Shown here one piece after another: positions 37,509-46,503 of a stretch of 61,989 nucleotides of DNA (position 1 is its first letter; each line of letters begins with the position of its first letter). A model generated the notes under the pieces. It made no database searches. It had not been told where the DNA came from and was given only the letters and a program-made list of their open reading frames with translations. The translations under genes and the position numbers were made by a program. This DNA is from Acidimicrobiaceae bacterium (lineage in GTDB: Bacteria > Actinomycetota > Acidimicrobiia > Acidimicrobiales > RAAP-2): NCBI GenBank assembly GCA_003133685.1, contig PKYQ01000010.1:19465-81453 (forward strand). Reading direction: 5' to 3'.

Positions 37509-38471
37509 TCAGAGAAACGCCAGCACCGTCTCCATCGTTTCCATGATCGTCACGGTCTCGTCTAGGGGCATCCACAAGCTCTCCAACTCACCCGCCGCGA
37601 GGCAACTGGCGACCTCTTCGGCCTCGTGGTGAAGCCCCCGACCCTCATCGACATAGTCGAATCGGCGTGTCTCACCGTTTCGTTTGACGAGGGAGAAGGA
37701 GGTCGGAGCGTAGAAATCGCCGTCCACGTCAATTCGCGCCTCGGTGCCGACAATGCTCGCTCGCGTCGCGCTGTGCGCCAGTGACGTGCACGTCAGAATC
37801 GCTTGGGCCCCACTCTCGTAGCCGAACAACATGGACGTCTGACCATCGACACCGCTGAACGCCGGATCAACCAAGGCGCTGATCCGATTCGGCGTTCCGA
37901 GGATCATCGACGCGAACGACACCGGATAGACACCGAGGTCTAAGAGCGCCCCACCACCCAACGTGGCGTCGAAGAGACGAAACGACGGATCCTTCTCGAA
38001 CCACTGCCCGTGGTCAGCCGAAACCGACACGAGTTCTCCGAGTGCGCCTTGAGCGATCAACTCGCGAATTGCCCTCGTGTGGGGCAAGAACCTGGTCCAC
38101 ATTGCCTCCATCAAGAACAACTTCTTCTGGCGAGCGAGTGCGACCAAGTCGCGAGCCTCGGCGGCGTTCATCGTAAACGCCTTCTCCACGAGCGCCGGCT
38201 TGTCGTGTTCGAGCGCCAGGCGCGCGTTGGCGTGATGGAAGGGATGAGGGGTAGCGACGTAGATAACGTCCACGTGCGAGTCGCTCACGAGCTCCTCGTA
38301 GGAGGCGTAGCGACGCGGCACCGCGAACTCGTCGCCGAAGGCGTCTGCCGACGCCTGCGATCGCGATCCGACGGCAACAATCTGCGCGCCGTCAACGAGG
38401 CGGAGGTCACGCGCAAAGGTGTGGGCAATTCCCCCGGTCCCGATAATGCCCCAGCGAAGTGGTGCGGACAT
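37509..38471 (-). CDS. Gfo/Idh/MocA-family NAD(P)-dependent dehydrogenase
   Basis: 320 aa. N-terminal Rossmann motif GIIGTGGIAHTFARDL, the family EK pair in LVEKAFTMNAAEARDL, then MEAMWTRFLP and LGGGALLDLGVYPVSFA. The last two resemble the dihydrodiol dehydrogenase / NADP-dependent D-xylose 1-dehydrogenase subgroup. Its position upstream of and in line with a XylF-type transporter makes sugar (perhaps xylose) oxidation plausible; this is inference. AAGGAG lies 7 nt before the ATG. Confidence 0.82.
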   Translation of the reverse strand: MSAPLRWGIIGTGGIAHTFARDLRLVDGAQIVAVGSRSQASADAFGDEFAVPRRYASYEELVSDSHVDVIYVATPHPFHHANARLALEHDKPALVEKAFTMNAAEARDLVALARQKKLFLMEAMWTRFLPHTRAIRELIAQGALGELVSVSADHGQWFEKDPSFRLFDATLGGGALLDLGVYPVSFASMILGTPNRISALVDPAFSGVDGQTSMLFGYESGAQAILTCTSLAHSATRASIVGTEARIDVDGDFYAPTSFSLVKRNGETRRFDYVDEGRGLHHEAEEVASCLAAGELESLWMPLDETVTIMETMETVLAFL

Positions 38472-38875
38472 CTGATTCTCCTTGTTTCCTCCGTGCGAGG
38501 TCGTCAGTTGTCACTGTAGTTACTACGGCGCCGCCCGTTCGCTCCACGACCTCGACGTCAGTGATCACCGGAGTGCTGACGTGTCGTGCTCGCCACGTCG
38601 TCGTGGACACGAACGACGACGGCGACGAACCAGTGGGCTCGGTCAATTCCGAGGGGCACTGATCCACGAGGAAAGCGATCGGTGCGAGGGACCAACGCCG
38701 CGCTGAAAGGACCGTCCGGACCTCGCCACCATCGTCATCGCCCCCAACGACGCGGCGTTGGTCGTGGGCGGAGCGATGAAGTCGCACCGGTGGCTCGCCG
38801 CGAAGGGTGCAAACGTGGACGCTCGTGGTGGGGGTTCTCGGACCAGTCCGTTTCGGTCACGCCTAGCATCGCTCC
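38472..38875. other. 404-bp region without a convincing gene
   Basis: Between the dehydrogenase start and the DUF255 gene. On the minus strand a frame of 126 codons runs into the dehydrogenase 5' end (38407-38787) and another frame covers 38643-38963; neither shows a known motif or a clear start signal. A degraded gene is possible. A TAGCAT box at 38864 serves the rightward gene. Confidence 0.45.
38864..38869 (+). promoter_or_regulatory. Leaderless -10 box of the DUF255 gene
   Basis: TAGCAT, 6 nt before the ATG at 38876. Confidence 0.55.
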
Positions 38876-40867
38876 ATGAATCATCTCGCCGGGGCGTCAA
38901 GTGCCTACTTGCGCCAACACGCCGAGAATCCGGTGGACTGGCGCCCCTGGGGTCGCGAGGCACTGGACGAGGCGCAGCGTCTCGACCGCCCGATTTTTCT
39001 GTCCGTCGGCTACGCCGCGTGTCACTGGTGTCACGTGATGGCCCACGAGTCCTTCGAAGACGAAGCAGTCGCCACGGTGTTGAACGAGAATTTCGTGGCG
39101 ATCAAGGTCGATCGAGAAGAGCGACCGGACGTCGACGCCCTCTACATGGCCGCGACCCAATTGGTGAGCGGACACGGAGGGTGGCCGATGTCGGTGTTCC
39201 TAGTACCCGACGGCCGACCCTTCATGGCGGGGACGTACTATCCCCCGGTCGCTCGACACGGCCAGGTTGACTTCACCAGTTTGTTGCACGCGATGCACGA
39301 CGCCTGGTCCAACCGGCGCGACGACGTCGAACGACAGGCGGACGAACTCTCGCTCGCGCTCGAGCGCGAAGTCAGTTTCATCGACCATCTCGCGCCGTTC
39401 ACGAACACGCTCGACCTTGCGGCGTCGCGACGGCGACTTCGCGACGAACTCGTCGGTCGAGTCGATGCCGAAGGTGGCTTTGGCGACGCGCCGAAGTTCC
39501 CGCGCCCGAGTTACGTCGAAGCGCTGTTGGAATTCAACGACGACGAAGCGCGTCGCGCCGTCGAGCGAACGTTGAACGCGATGTCACGCCGAGGCATCTA
39601 CGACCACCTGCGCGGCGGCTTCGCGCGCTACAGCGTCGACGCCCAGTGGCACGTCCCGCACTTCGAGAAGATGTTGAGCGACCAGGCTCTGCTGGCTCGC
39701 ACATACCTTCGCGCCGCCCAGGCGATGCCCGAACACGCCGAGTGGCGCGAAGTCGCCCTCGACACAATCGAGTTCGTTGTGGGCGACCTTGAGGTCGAGG
39801 GCGGCTTCGCTTCGGCCCTCGACGCTGACGCCGGTGGCATCGAGGGTTCGCACGTCACCTGGACACCTCGCGAGGTGGCCGAGGCGCTCGAACGAGACGG
39901 CCACGTCGCCGACCTCGACGTCGTGCTGCGACGATGGCGAATCGAAGAACCGGGGGCGTTCGAGGGTCGTTCGATCCCCCGTCTCGCTGACGGCGAACCT
40001 TTCACCACTCCCGACGCGCTCGTCGCAGCGCGCGACGCGCTACGCCGATCACGCGCCCTGAGGATTCAACCCGGCCGCGATGAGAAAGTGATCCTCGAGT
40101 GGAACGCGATGTTCGCTTCGGCACTCTTTGAAAGTCGCGTGGCGCGCCACGTGTCGCGCGCCACGTCGTTGCTCGCGACGTTGCACTCGACTCACTTCGG
40201 CGGTGGCGTCTGGTGGCGCACGCAGAGCCAACATGCGCACGCGAGCGCCAGTGACATCGCGTGGATGCTCGACGCCCACGTCGACGCGTTCGAGGCCACG
40301 GGCAACGACGAATGGCTCGAGGTGGCCCGTTCTCTCGCGCAGTACTTGCTCGAGCACTACTGGGACGGCGAGGTGCCGACATCACGCTCACCACACGTTG
40401 GCAATGGGATCTTCTCGCGAAGCGATCTCGTGACCGACCTCCACGCGCGTCCCAAGGAGATCTTCGACGGGGCCACGCCATCGAGTCACGCCGTTGCGTG
40501 TCGGGCGCTCGCGCGACTGTCACTCTGCACCGGCGAGCGTGCAACCCTCGTCGTGGCCCAACGACTGATGGATCTCGCGGCGTCACTCCTCGCTACGCAC
40601 TCCGGCGCGGTGCCCGACCTGCTCGAAGCGGCCGGGTTCGCTTCGTCGGGCGTCGAGGTGGTCGTGCCGGGTGACGCGAATGAGCTCTCGCAGTACGCCC
40701 GATCGCGCTTCACGAAACGAGCAGTCCTCGTGACGGGTACCGGCTCACTCCCACTCTTGGACAATCGCCACAACGGCGCGGCCTACGTCTGTCGCGAGGG
40801 CGTCTGTCAACTGCCGGTGGACACCGTCGCCGCACTCGATGAGCAGCTGCGTATCGTAGGAGCCTGA
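38876..40867 (+). CDS. Thioredoxin-domain DUF255 protein (YyaL/SPATA20 family)
   Basis: 663 aa. The N-terminal thioredoxin-like DUF255 domain has the CHWCHVM motif (Cys49, Cys52) followed by FVAIKVDREERPDVDALYM and GGWPMSVFLVPDGRPF. The rest is an (alpha/alpha)6 glycosidase-like barrel (FARYSVDAQWHVPHFEKMLSDQA is a family hallmark, split here). The family is widespread, and its biochemical role is poorly defined. It ends in a TGATG overlap with the next gene, suggesting a coupled pair. Confidence 0.88.
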   Translation: MNHLAGASSAYLRQHAENPVDWRPWGREALDEAQRLDRPIFLSVGYAACHWCHVMAHESFEDEAVATVLNENFVAIKVDREERPDVDALYMAATQLVSGHGGWPMSVFLVPDGRPFMAGTYYPPVARHGQVDFTSLLHAMHDAWSNRRDDVERQADELSLALEREVSFIDHLAPFTNTLDLAASRRRLRDELVGRVDAEGGFGDAPKFPRPSYVEALLEFNDDEARRAVERTLNAMSRRGIYDHLRGGFARYSVDAQWHVPHFEKMLSDQALLARTYLRAAQAMPEHAEWREVALDTIEFVVGDLEVEGGFASALDADAGGIEGSHVTWTPREVAEALERDGHVADLDVVLRRWRIEEPGAFEGRSIPRLADGEPFTTPDALVAARDALRRSRALRIQPGRDEKVILEWNAMFASALFESRVARHVSRATSLLATLHSTHFGGGVWWRTQSQHAHASASDIAWMLDAHVDAFEATGNDEWLEVARSLAQYLLEHYWDGEVPTSRSPHVGNGIFSRSDLVTDLHARPKEIFDGATPSSHAVACRALARLSLCTGERATLVVAQRLMDLAASLLATHSGAVPDLLEAAGFASSGVEVVVPGDANELSQYARSRFTKRAVLVTGTGSLPLLDNRHNGAAYVCREGVCQLPVDTVAALDEQLRIVGA

Positions 40868-41586
40868 TGCCTATTTTTTCTCGTGACCCCGCCGCGCGGG
40901 CCAACAAACGCCTCGTCGAGCGCATGCCTCAGCGCCCCAGCGTCGAACTGACCGGTGGCGCCACGGTCTACGGACTCGTGCTCGGCTCGACCAATGAGAC
41001 GACGACCGTCGTCGACCTCAAGTCCCATACGATCGTGCGCTGGCGAATCCCGTGGCCGTCAGACTACGTGACGGACCTCGCGGTCTTCGACGTCGTTGAA
41101 GGCCAGTTGGCCGAGGACATCGAGCGCAACGACCTCGCCCAACCCGAGGCCGTGACGCTCTCCGATCTTCCTCGGCGCCTCGGTACCTACCACGGCCGTC
41201 GTGTTCGTCACTGGCTCGAACAGCTGGCGAGCCCGGCCGACGGACCGCTCTTTGGCTTTCGCGGTCCGAGTGCACCGTACTGGGAGTTCCGCGGCGAACG
41301 ACCGAGCGTCGCGCTGATCGCCGCCGACCGTGGACCGCAACTCCTTCGCCGACAGGACGATGGATCGACGTGGGTTCGCTTTGGCTGGTACGGGGACGAC
41401 GTCTGGCTGCTCTGTGAGGACGCGCACGCCATTCGCACGATGGAGGCGACGCGACGACCGTCCCTGGCGGGAAAAGACCTCGCGTCGGCCCTTGGTTTTC
41501 GACCGACGTACGTACTGACGACGCTGTCCAAGCCCATCGACGGCCACTGCTACAAGAGTTGCACCGGACTACTGCCGCGAGGTTGA
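40867..41586 (+). CDS. Hypothetical protein coupled to the DUF255 gene
   Basis: 239 aa, soluble, no signal peptide. Visible pieces: SVELTGGATVYGLVLGSTNETTTVVDL, then TIVRWRIPWPSDYVTDL, RRVRHWLEQLASPADGPLFGFRGPSAPYWEF and a C-terminal GHCYKSCTGLLPRG with two Cys. No family recognised. The ATG lies inside the TGATG junction with the DUF255 gene. It is convergent with the next gene, with a 1-bp gap. Confidence 0.7.
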   Translation: MPIFSRDPAARANKRLVERMPQRPSVELTGGATVYGLVLGSTNETTTVVDLKSHTIVRWRIPWPSDYVTDLAVFDVVEGQLAEDIERNDLAQPEAVTLSDLPRRLGTYHGRRVRHWLEQLASPADGPLFGFRGPSAPYWEFRGERPSVALIAADRGPQLLRRQDDGSTWVRFGWYGDDVWLLCEDAHAIRTMEATRRPSLAGKDLASALGFRPTYVLTTLSKPIDGHCYKSCTGLLPRG

Positions 41587-41587
41587 A

Positions 41588-42259
41588 TTACCTGGGTAGT
41601 TTGCCCGACGCGAGTGACTCGGCCATGGCCCAGCCAAAGACGACGAGGCGCTCGCCCTTGTGCGGCTTGAGGCCCGTGAAGAAGGTCGCGACGCCGTCGG
41701 GGATCGGGCCCTTGGACGCGGTGTAGTCGAGCCCGCCGACCGGGCCCGGGCTCACCGTCATGATGAAGGTCTTGTCGTCAATCGACTTCTCAGAACCAAA
41801 TCGCTTCGCCAGTCGTCGGCCCCACGCGCGGTCCTCGCCCGTCGGTTTGTAGCCGAGACGCGGGACGACGTCCTCGAGACCGGCGAAGGCGCGAAAGCCG
41901 TCCGGGGAGGTGAGGCGGGAGCCCAAGAGCACGTCCTCGTCCGGGAACGCCAGCAACGCGCGGCGGAACTGGTCGTGCAGGATCGCCTTCAGGGTCTGAT
42001 CGGCCTTCGCGTTGCGGTCCACGAGGAGCAGCCCGACGAGGAGTGACGGTGTGCCGCCAATGCGCTCGAGCGTGCCGAATGAGTAGCCGCGCAACTTGTT
42101 GCCCTCGCGAACCTGGGTGACCAGCACCCAGTCCTCACGTTGCTTCGAGAGGAAGCCGATGTCGAAATTCGGCTCTCGATCAACGCAGAGATCGGCCATT
42201 TCGGCGAGTTCTGCGTCGCTGAGTGCGGTGGTGTCCTTCGTAGAGACGGTCATTGCCAT
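41588..42259 (-). CDS. Conserved hypothetical protein (223 aa), possibly acyltransferase-like
   Basis: Soluble, with a beta-rich first half (DWVLVTQVREGNKLRGYSFG, SLLVGLLLVDRNAKADQTLK) somewhat like a GNAT fold, but without a clear acetyl-CoA motif. The C-terminal GPIPDGVATFFTGLKPHKGE is striking. No family assigned. The ATG at 42259 has TAGAAT 8 nt upstream; a second ATG two codons later is also usable. It follows dnaE by 41 nt on the same strand. Confidence 0.65.
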   Translation of the reverse strand: MAMTVSTKDTTALSDAELAEMADLCVDREPNFDIGFLSKQREDWVLVTQVREGNKLRGYSFGTLERIGGTPSLLVGLLLVDRNAKADQTLKAILHDQFRRALLAFPDEDVLLGSRLTSPDGFRAFAGLEDVVPRLGYKPTGEDRAWGRRLAKRFGSEKSIDDKTFIMTVSPGPVGGLDYTASKGPIPDGVATFFTGLKPHKGERLVVFGWAMAESLASGKLPR

Positions 42260-42267
42260 AGGAATAC

Positions 42268-42273
42268 ATTCTA
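42268..42273 (-). promoter_or_regulatory. Candidate leaderless -10 box of the 223-aa gene
   Basis: Minus-strand TAGAAT, 8 nt before the first ATG. Confidence 0.4.
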
Positions 42274-42300
42274 CGACTCTTTACACCACGCTTCGGCCGA

Positions 42301-45300
42301 CTAGGCCTTTATGACGTTTCGACCGAATTCCGTACGCAGATCGGCAACGACGCTCGCGATGTTGACATTGAACTCGGGGCCCAGTTTGAAGGCCTTGCCC
42401 GCGGCGCCGGTCTCCACGATGACCGGCGAACGACCGGGATAACGCGAGAGTATCTCGCGCAAGGTACCGATCGAGGTTTGGGTGAGATCCTCCGGGCGAA
42501 GCGCGAGGCGCAACTCTTCGTTTCCCCGTTCCACGCTCAAGAGTTCAACACCCGTCGCACTGAATCGGAGCTCTTCTTCGAAGCCGGGGCGCACTTTTAC
42601 CAGCACGATGTTGTCCTTCGTAAGGAAACCGCTGAACTTCTCGAAGTTGTTCGCCGAGAAGTTGATCTCCATGGACGCCCCGAGGTCTTCTAAGACGACG
42701 CGCGCGTACTGCTTGCCCATCTTGGTCGTTCGAATCTGGACCTCGGCGAGGATGCCGCCGACGGTGACCGCCTTGCCGGTGCGGGCCAACTCTTCGCCGC
42801 GCTCGCGCACGCTGATGATCGAGCCGTCGGTCTTCGTCGCGAGTTGACTCTCCACCTCATAGAGCGGGTGATCCGAGATGTAGGTACCGAGCATCTCGCG
42901 CTCGAAGTCGAGTTTCACTGCCTTGTCGAACTCGATGTCCGAAAGTGGGACGTCGGTTCCCTCCCAGTCGTGGCCGTCGCCTTCGCCGAAGGCCGCGAAG
43001 AGCGTCGTAATGCCCAGCGAATGGTCACGACGACGCGACAGCGTCACGTCACAGATCTCGTCGACCTTCAATAAGAAGCCCAGGCGCGGCACGCCCAGGG
43101 CGTCGAAGGCGCCGGCCTTGATGAGCGACTCCATCGAACGGCGATTGAGCACCATCGGATCGACCCGACGCACGAAGTCATAGATCGAAGCGAAGCGACC
43201 GTTCGCCTCGCGCTCGCTCACGATCTTCTCCACGAGCGTTTCGCCGACGTTGCGCACCGCGGCCAGGCCGAAGAGGATCGTCTGGTCCTGGGAGAGGCTC
43301 GGGGCGTACTCGGCGAAGGACTCGTTGACGTCGGGCACGCCGACCGTGATGCCCATTTGACGCGCTTCGTTCAGGTAGACCGACGCTTTGTCCTTGTCGT
43401 CACGGAACGACGTCAATAGTGCCGCCATGTACTCCACGGGATAGTTCACCTTGAGCCACGCGTTTTGATAGCCGAGCAGGGCGTAGCCGTAGGCGTGACT
43501 CTTCGGAAAGGCGTAGTCGGCGAACGGCTCGATCTTGTTGAAGATCGCCTCGCCCAGATCGCGTCCGTAGCCTTCGCGCTCGGCACCGTCGACGAATTTC
43601 GAGCGTTGCGCGCGAATCATCTCGCGAATCTTCTTCGAGCAGGCCTTTCGCAGATCGTCGGCCTCGGTCATCGAAAAGCCGGCGATTAACGTGGCCACGC
43701 GCATGATGTCCTCTTGGTAGATCATGAGCCCCGAGGTCTCGCCGAGGATCGCTTCCAAGTCGGGGTGGTCGTAGCTCACGGGCTGACGGCCGTTCTTGCG
43801 ATCGGCGAAGTCATTGTGCACGTTCTCCGACAGCGGTCCCGGGCGATACAGCGCGTTCAGGGCCGCGATGTCATCGAAACCGGTCGGCGCGAGACGGCGC
43901 ATGAGCTGGCGCATCTTGTCGCCTTCGAGTTGAAAGATGCCAATGGAGTTGCCGAGGCGCAGCATCTCGTAGACCTTGGGGTCATCGAGCGCGACGTTGT
44001 CGATGTCCACTTCAATCCCGTGGCGACGTCGAATGTTCTCCAGCGCCCGTTCGATGATCGCGAGGTTGCGCAGTCCGAGGAAGTCCATCTTCAACAGGCC
44101 GAGCTTCTCGATGGCCGTCGCCTCGTACTGAGTGACAATCGGCGCGTCCTCGCCCGAACCGGACGGCCCGGACTTTCGCTGCACCGGCACGTAGTCGAGC
44201 ATCGGTTCCTTGGTGATCACGACCGCGGCGGCGTGGATGCCGTCTTGACGCCGCTTGTCGACGAATCCCATGGCGACGTCGATCGAGTGCTTCACTTCGG
44301 TGTCGTTCTCGTAGAGCGTGCGCAGTTCGGCCGCCTCGACGAAACGCCCCTCGTAACCGGGCGTCGGTTGGAAGCACGCGACGAGGGGCAGGTCTTGTCC
44401 CATCACCAACGGCGGCATCGCCTTGGCGATCTTGTCCCCGAGCTGCGGCGGGTAGCCGAGCACGCGCGCGGCGTCGCGCACCGCGGCGCGGGCCTTGATC
44501 GTTGAGAACGTCACGATCTGAGCCACGTGGTCCGAGCCGTAGCGCTCGGCGGCGTAGCGGATCATGTCGCCGCGGTAGCGCTCGTCGAAGTCCATGTCGA
44601 TGTCGGGCATCGATCGTCGACCGGGATTCAAGAATCGTTCGAAGATCAGTCCGTAGCGCAACGGATCGAGGTCGACGATACGCAGGCAATACGCGATGCA
44701 ACAACCCGCCGAGGAACCACGTCCCGGCCCGACGCGAATACCCTTTTCTCGCGCGTGACGGATCAGGTCCCACACCACGAGGAAGTAGTCCGAGAAACCC
44801 ATGTCCGCCACGACGCCGAGTTCATTCTCCAAGCGCGCCATTACTTCGTCGCTGAGGTTCTCCCCGTAGCGCTCGCGCGCTCCTCGCAGCACGAGGTCGC
44901 GCAGAAGTCGGTTGGCGCCCTCTTTGTGCGTCGCGCCGCGAAAGGTCTCCGGAATCGGGAACTCGGGCAGCGCGTCATTGTCGAACTCGATGGTGACCGA
45001 CGCGCGCTCGGCGATGGCGAGGGTGTTGTCACAGGCTTCGGGAAGGTCGCGAAAGAGATAGCGCATCTCCGCGGCCGACTTCAGGTAGTGCTGGTCACTG
45101 TGGAAGCGGAAGCGGTTGGGGTCCGCGACCAGCGATCCCGTGCCGATGCACAACAGGGCGTCGTGCATCTCGGCGTCATCGTGGTGTACGTAGTGCAGGT
45201 CGTTGGTGGCCACCAATGGCGCGCGCAGTTCCTTGGCGATCTGCAAGAGCTGCGGGTTCGTGCGGAGCTGTTCGGGGATACCGTGATCTTGGAGCTCGAT

Positions 45301-45858
45301 GTAGAAGTTCTCGCCGCCGAAGATGCTCTGGAGTCGCCCGGCCAACTCGAGCGCTTTGGGGTAATCATCGTGGAGCAACGCCTGGAGGACGACGCCACCG
45401 AGACAGCCCGAGGTCGCGATGAGGCCATCGTTGTAGCGCTCGAGCAGGTCCCAGTCGAGCCGGGGCTTGTAGTAGTAACCCTCGAGGAACGCGAGTGAGG
45501 AGAGTTCGCGCAGGTTTCGGTATCCCTCGTTCGTGCTCGCGAGCAACGTCAGGTGGTGATAGAGCTTTTGTCCGCCTTCGGTCTCGCCGCCGGTGTCATC
45601 GATCTTGCCCCGGCGTGGCGGCCGGTCAAAGCGAGAGTTGGCGGCCATGTAGGCCTCGAGGCCGATGATCGGCGTCATCTCGTGTTTGCGACAGGTCTCG
45701 TAGAAGTCGATGACGCCGTAGAGGTTGCCGTGGTCCGTGATGGCGATCGCGCGCTGCCCGTCGGCCTTGGCCGCGAGCACCATCTCTTCGACGCGAGCCG
45801 CGCCGTCGAGCATCGAGTACTCGGTGTGGTTGTGGAGGTGGACGAAGCCCTCAGCCAT
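42301..45858 (-). CDS. dnaE: DNA polymerase III alpha subunit
   Basis: Replicative polymerase, 1185 aa, the size of mycobacterial DnaE1. The N-terminal PHP domain keeps its metal ligands (FVHLHNHTEYSMLDG, AIAITDHGNLYG), so it may proofread as shown for mycobacterial DnaE1. The polymerase catalytic Asp cluster is in MPDIDMDFDERYRGDMI. A helix-hairpin-helix region (VRNVGETLVEKIVSERE) and an OB fold (VTVGGILAEVQIRTTKMGK) follow. AAAGGGA lies 10 nt before the ATG. Confidence 0.97.
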   Translation of the reverse strand: MAEGFVHLHNHTEYSMLDGAARVEEMVLAAKADGQRAIAITDHGNLYGVIDFYETCRKHEMTPIIGLEAYMAANSRFDRPPRRGKIDDTGGETEGGQKLYHHLTLLASTNEGYRNLRELSSLAFLEGYYYKPRLDWDLLERYNDGLIATSGCLGGVVLQALLHDDYPKALELAGRLQSIFGGENFYIELQDHGIPEQLRTNPQLLQIAKELRAPLVATNDLHYVHHDDAEMHDALLCIGTGSLVADPNRFRFHSDQHYLKSAAEMRYLFRDLPEACDNTLAIAERASVTIEFDNDALPEFPIPETFRGATHKEGANRLLRDLVLRGARERYGENLSDEVMARLENELGVVADMGFSDYFLVVWDLIRHAREKGIRVGPGRGSSAGCCIAYCLRIVDLDPLRYGLIFERFLNPGRRSMPDIDMDFDERYRGDMIRYAAERYGSDHVAQIVTFSTIKARAAVRDAARVLGYPPQLGDKIAKAMPPLVMGQDLPLVACFQPTPGYEGRFVEAAELRTLYENDTEVKHSIDVAMGFVDKRRQDGIHAAAVVITKEPMLDYVPVQRKSGPSGSGEDAPIVTQYEATAIEKLGLLKMDFLGLRNLAIIERALENIRRRHGIEVDIDNVALDDPKVYEMLRLGNSIGIFQLEGDKMRQLMRRLAPTGFDDIAALNALYRPGPLSENVHNDFADRKNGRQPVSYDHPDLEAILGETSGLMIYQEDIMRVATLIAGFSMTEADDLRKACSKKIREMIRAQRSKFVDGAEREGYGRDLGEAIFNKIEPFADYAFPKSHAYGYALLGYQNAWLKVNYPVEYMAALLTSFRDDKDKASVYLNEARQMGITVGVPDVNESFAEYAPSLSQDQTILFGLAAVRNVGETLVEKIVSEREANGRFASIYDFVRRVDPMVLNRRSMESLIKAGAFDALGVPRLGFLLKVDEICDVTLSRRRDHSLGITTLFAAFGEGDGHDWEGTDVPLSDIEFDKAVKLDFEREMLGTYISDHPLYEVESQLATKTDGSIISVRERGEELARTGKAVTVGGILAEVQIRTTKMGKQYARVVLEDLGASMEINFSANNFEKFSGFLTKDNIVLVKVRPGFEEELRFSATGVELLSVERGNEELRLALRPEDLTQTSIGTLREILSRYPGRSPVIVETGAAGKAFKLGPEFNVNIASVVADLRTEFGRNVIKA

Positions 45859-45939
45859 CAGCGGACGATCCCTTTCGCGAAGTGACGAGGACGGTGTCCT
45901 TCACGGCGAAGAGTAGTGAGGGTGTGTGACGAGTCACGT

Positions 45940-46425
45940 CTAGAGGTACGTGCCCGCGCGCGGCTCACCGACGCCCGGCGGTAGTGAACGATCGCGCATC
46001 TTCTCGAGTTGCGCTGCGGCGGCGGCCTGTTGAGCGAAGAGCGACGCCTGAATACCGTGAAACAGTCCCTCGAGCCACCCGACGAGCTGGGCTTGGGCGA
46101 TTCGAAGTTCGGATTCAGTTGGCACCTCGGCACTAAAGGGCTGCGCCATCTTTCCAAGTTCGGTGCCGAGGTCCGGTGACAGGGCGCCCGAGAGTTCAGC
46201 GATCGACGTCTCGTAGATCTCGCGCAGTCGGGCCCGACCGGCTTCGTCCAACGGTGCGCTTCGTGCCTCGTCGAGCAGGGATTTCACCATCGAACCGATA
46301 CGCATCACCTTGGCGGGTTGGCTGATGTAGTCCGAGTTCTCGCCCTCACTCGGGACCTCGCCCTCACCCGGTGAGAGCACTTCGTCGGGGTTCACGGTCA
46401 CGTTCTCGTTCTGGGGCTCTTCCAC
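45940..46425 (-). CDS. bpa: Bacterial proteasome activator Bpa/PafE
   Basis: 161 aa, four-helix protein that forms a ring and opens the 20S proteasome for ATP-independent degradation. The core is close to Mycobacterium tuberculosis Rv3780: MRIGSMVKSLLDEARSAPLD, ELRIAQAQLVGWLEGLFHGI and SLFAQQAAAAAQLEKMR. The C-terminus ends GTYL, matching the GQYL tail that docks into the proteasome. The acidic N-terminus (NPDEVLSPGEGEVPSEGE) is disordered. The GTG start is my best choice; the frame continues upstream antisense to the Rrf2 gene. No prcAB or Pup genes are in the window. Confidence 0.87.
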   Translation of the reverse strand: MEEPQNENVTVNPDEVLSPGEGEVPSEGENSDYISQPAKVMRIGSMVKSLLDEARSAPLDEAGRARLREIYETSIAELSGALSPDLGTELGKMAQPFSAEVPTESELRIAQAQLVGWLEGLFHGIQASLFAQQAAAAAQLEKMRDRSLPPGVGEPRAGTYL

Positions 46426-46491
46426 CCTTCCACTGTGCCAGACAAATGCTCGATGCCGTGCACGTCCGAGGTTTTCGCGACCTCTCGACGG

Positions 46492-46497
46492 TAGAAT
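46492..46497 (+). promoter_or_regulatory. Leaderless -10 box of the Rrf2 gene
   Basis: TAGAAT, 6 nt before the GTG at 46504, in the 78-bp divergent gap with bpa. Confidence 0.55.
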
Positions 46498-46503
46498 GAT
46501 GGG

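Noticed and set aside
42482-45885. Several plus-strand frames of 100-320 codons within dnaE
   Set aside because: Shadows of dnaE; none has a start signal or recognisable domain.
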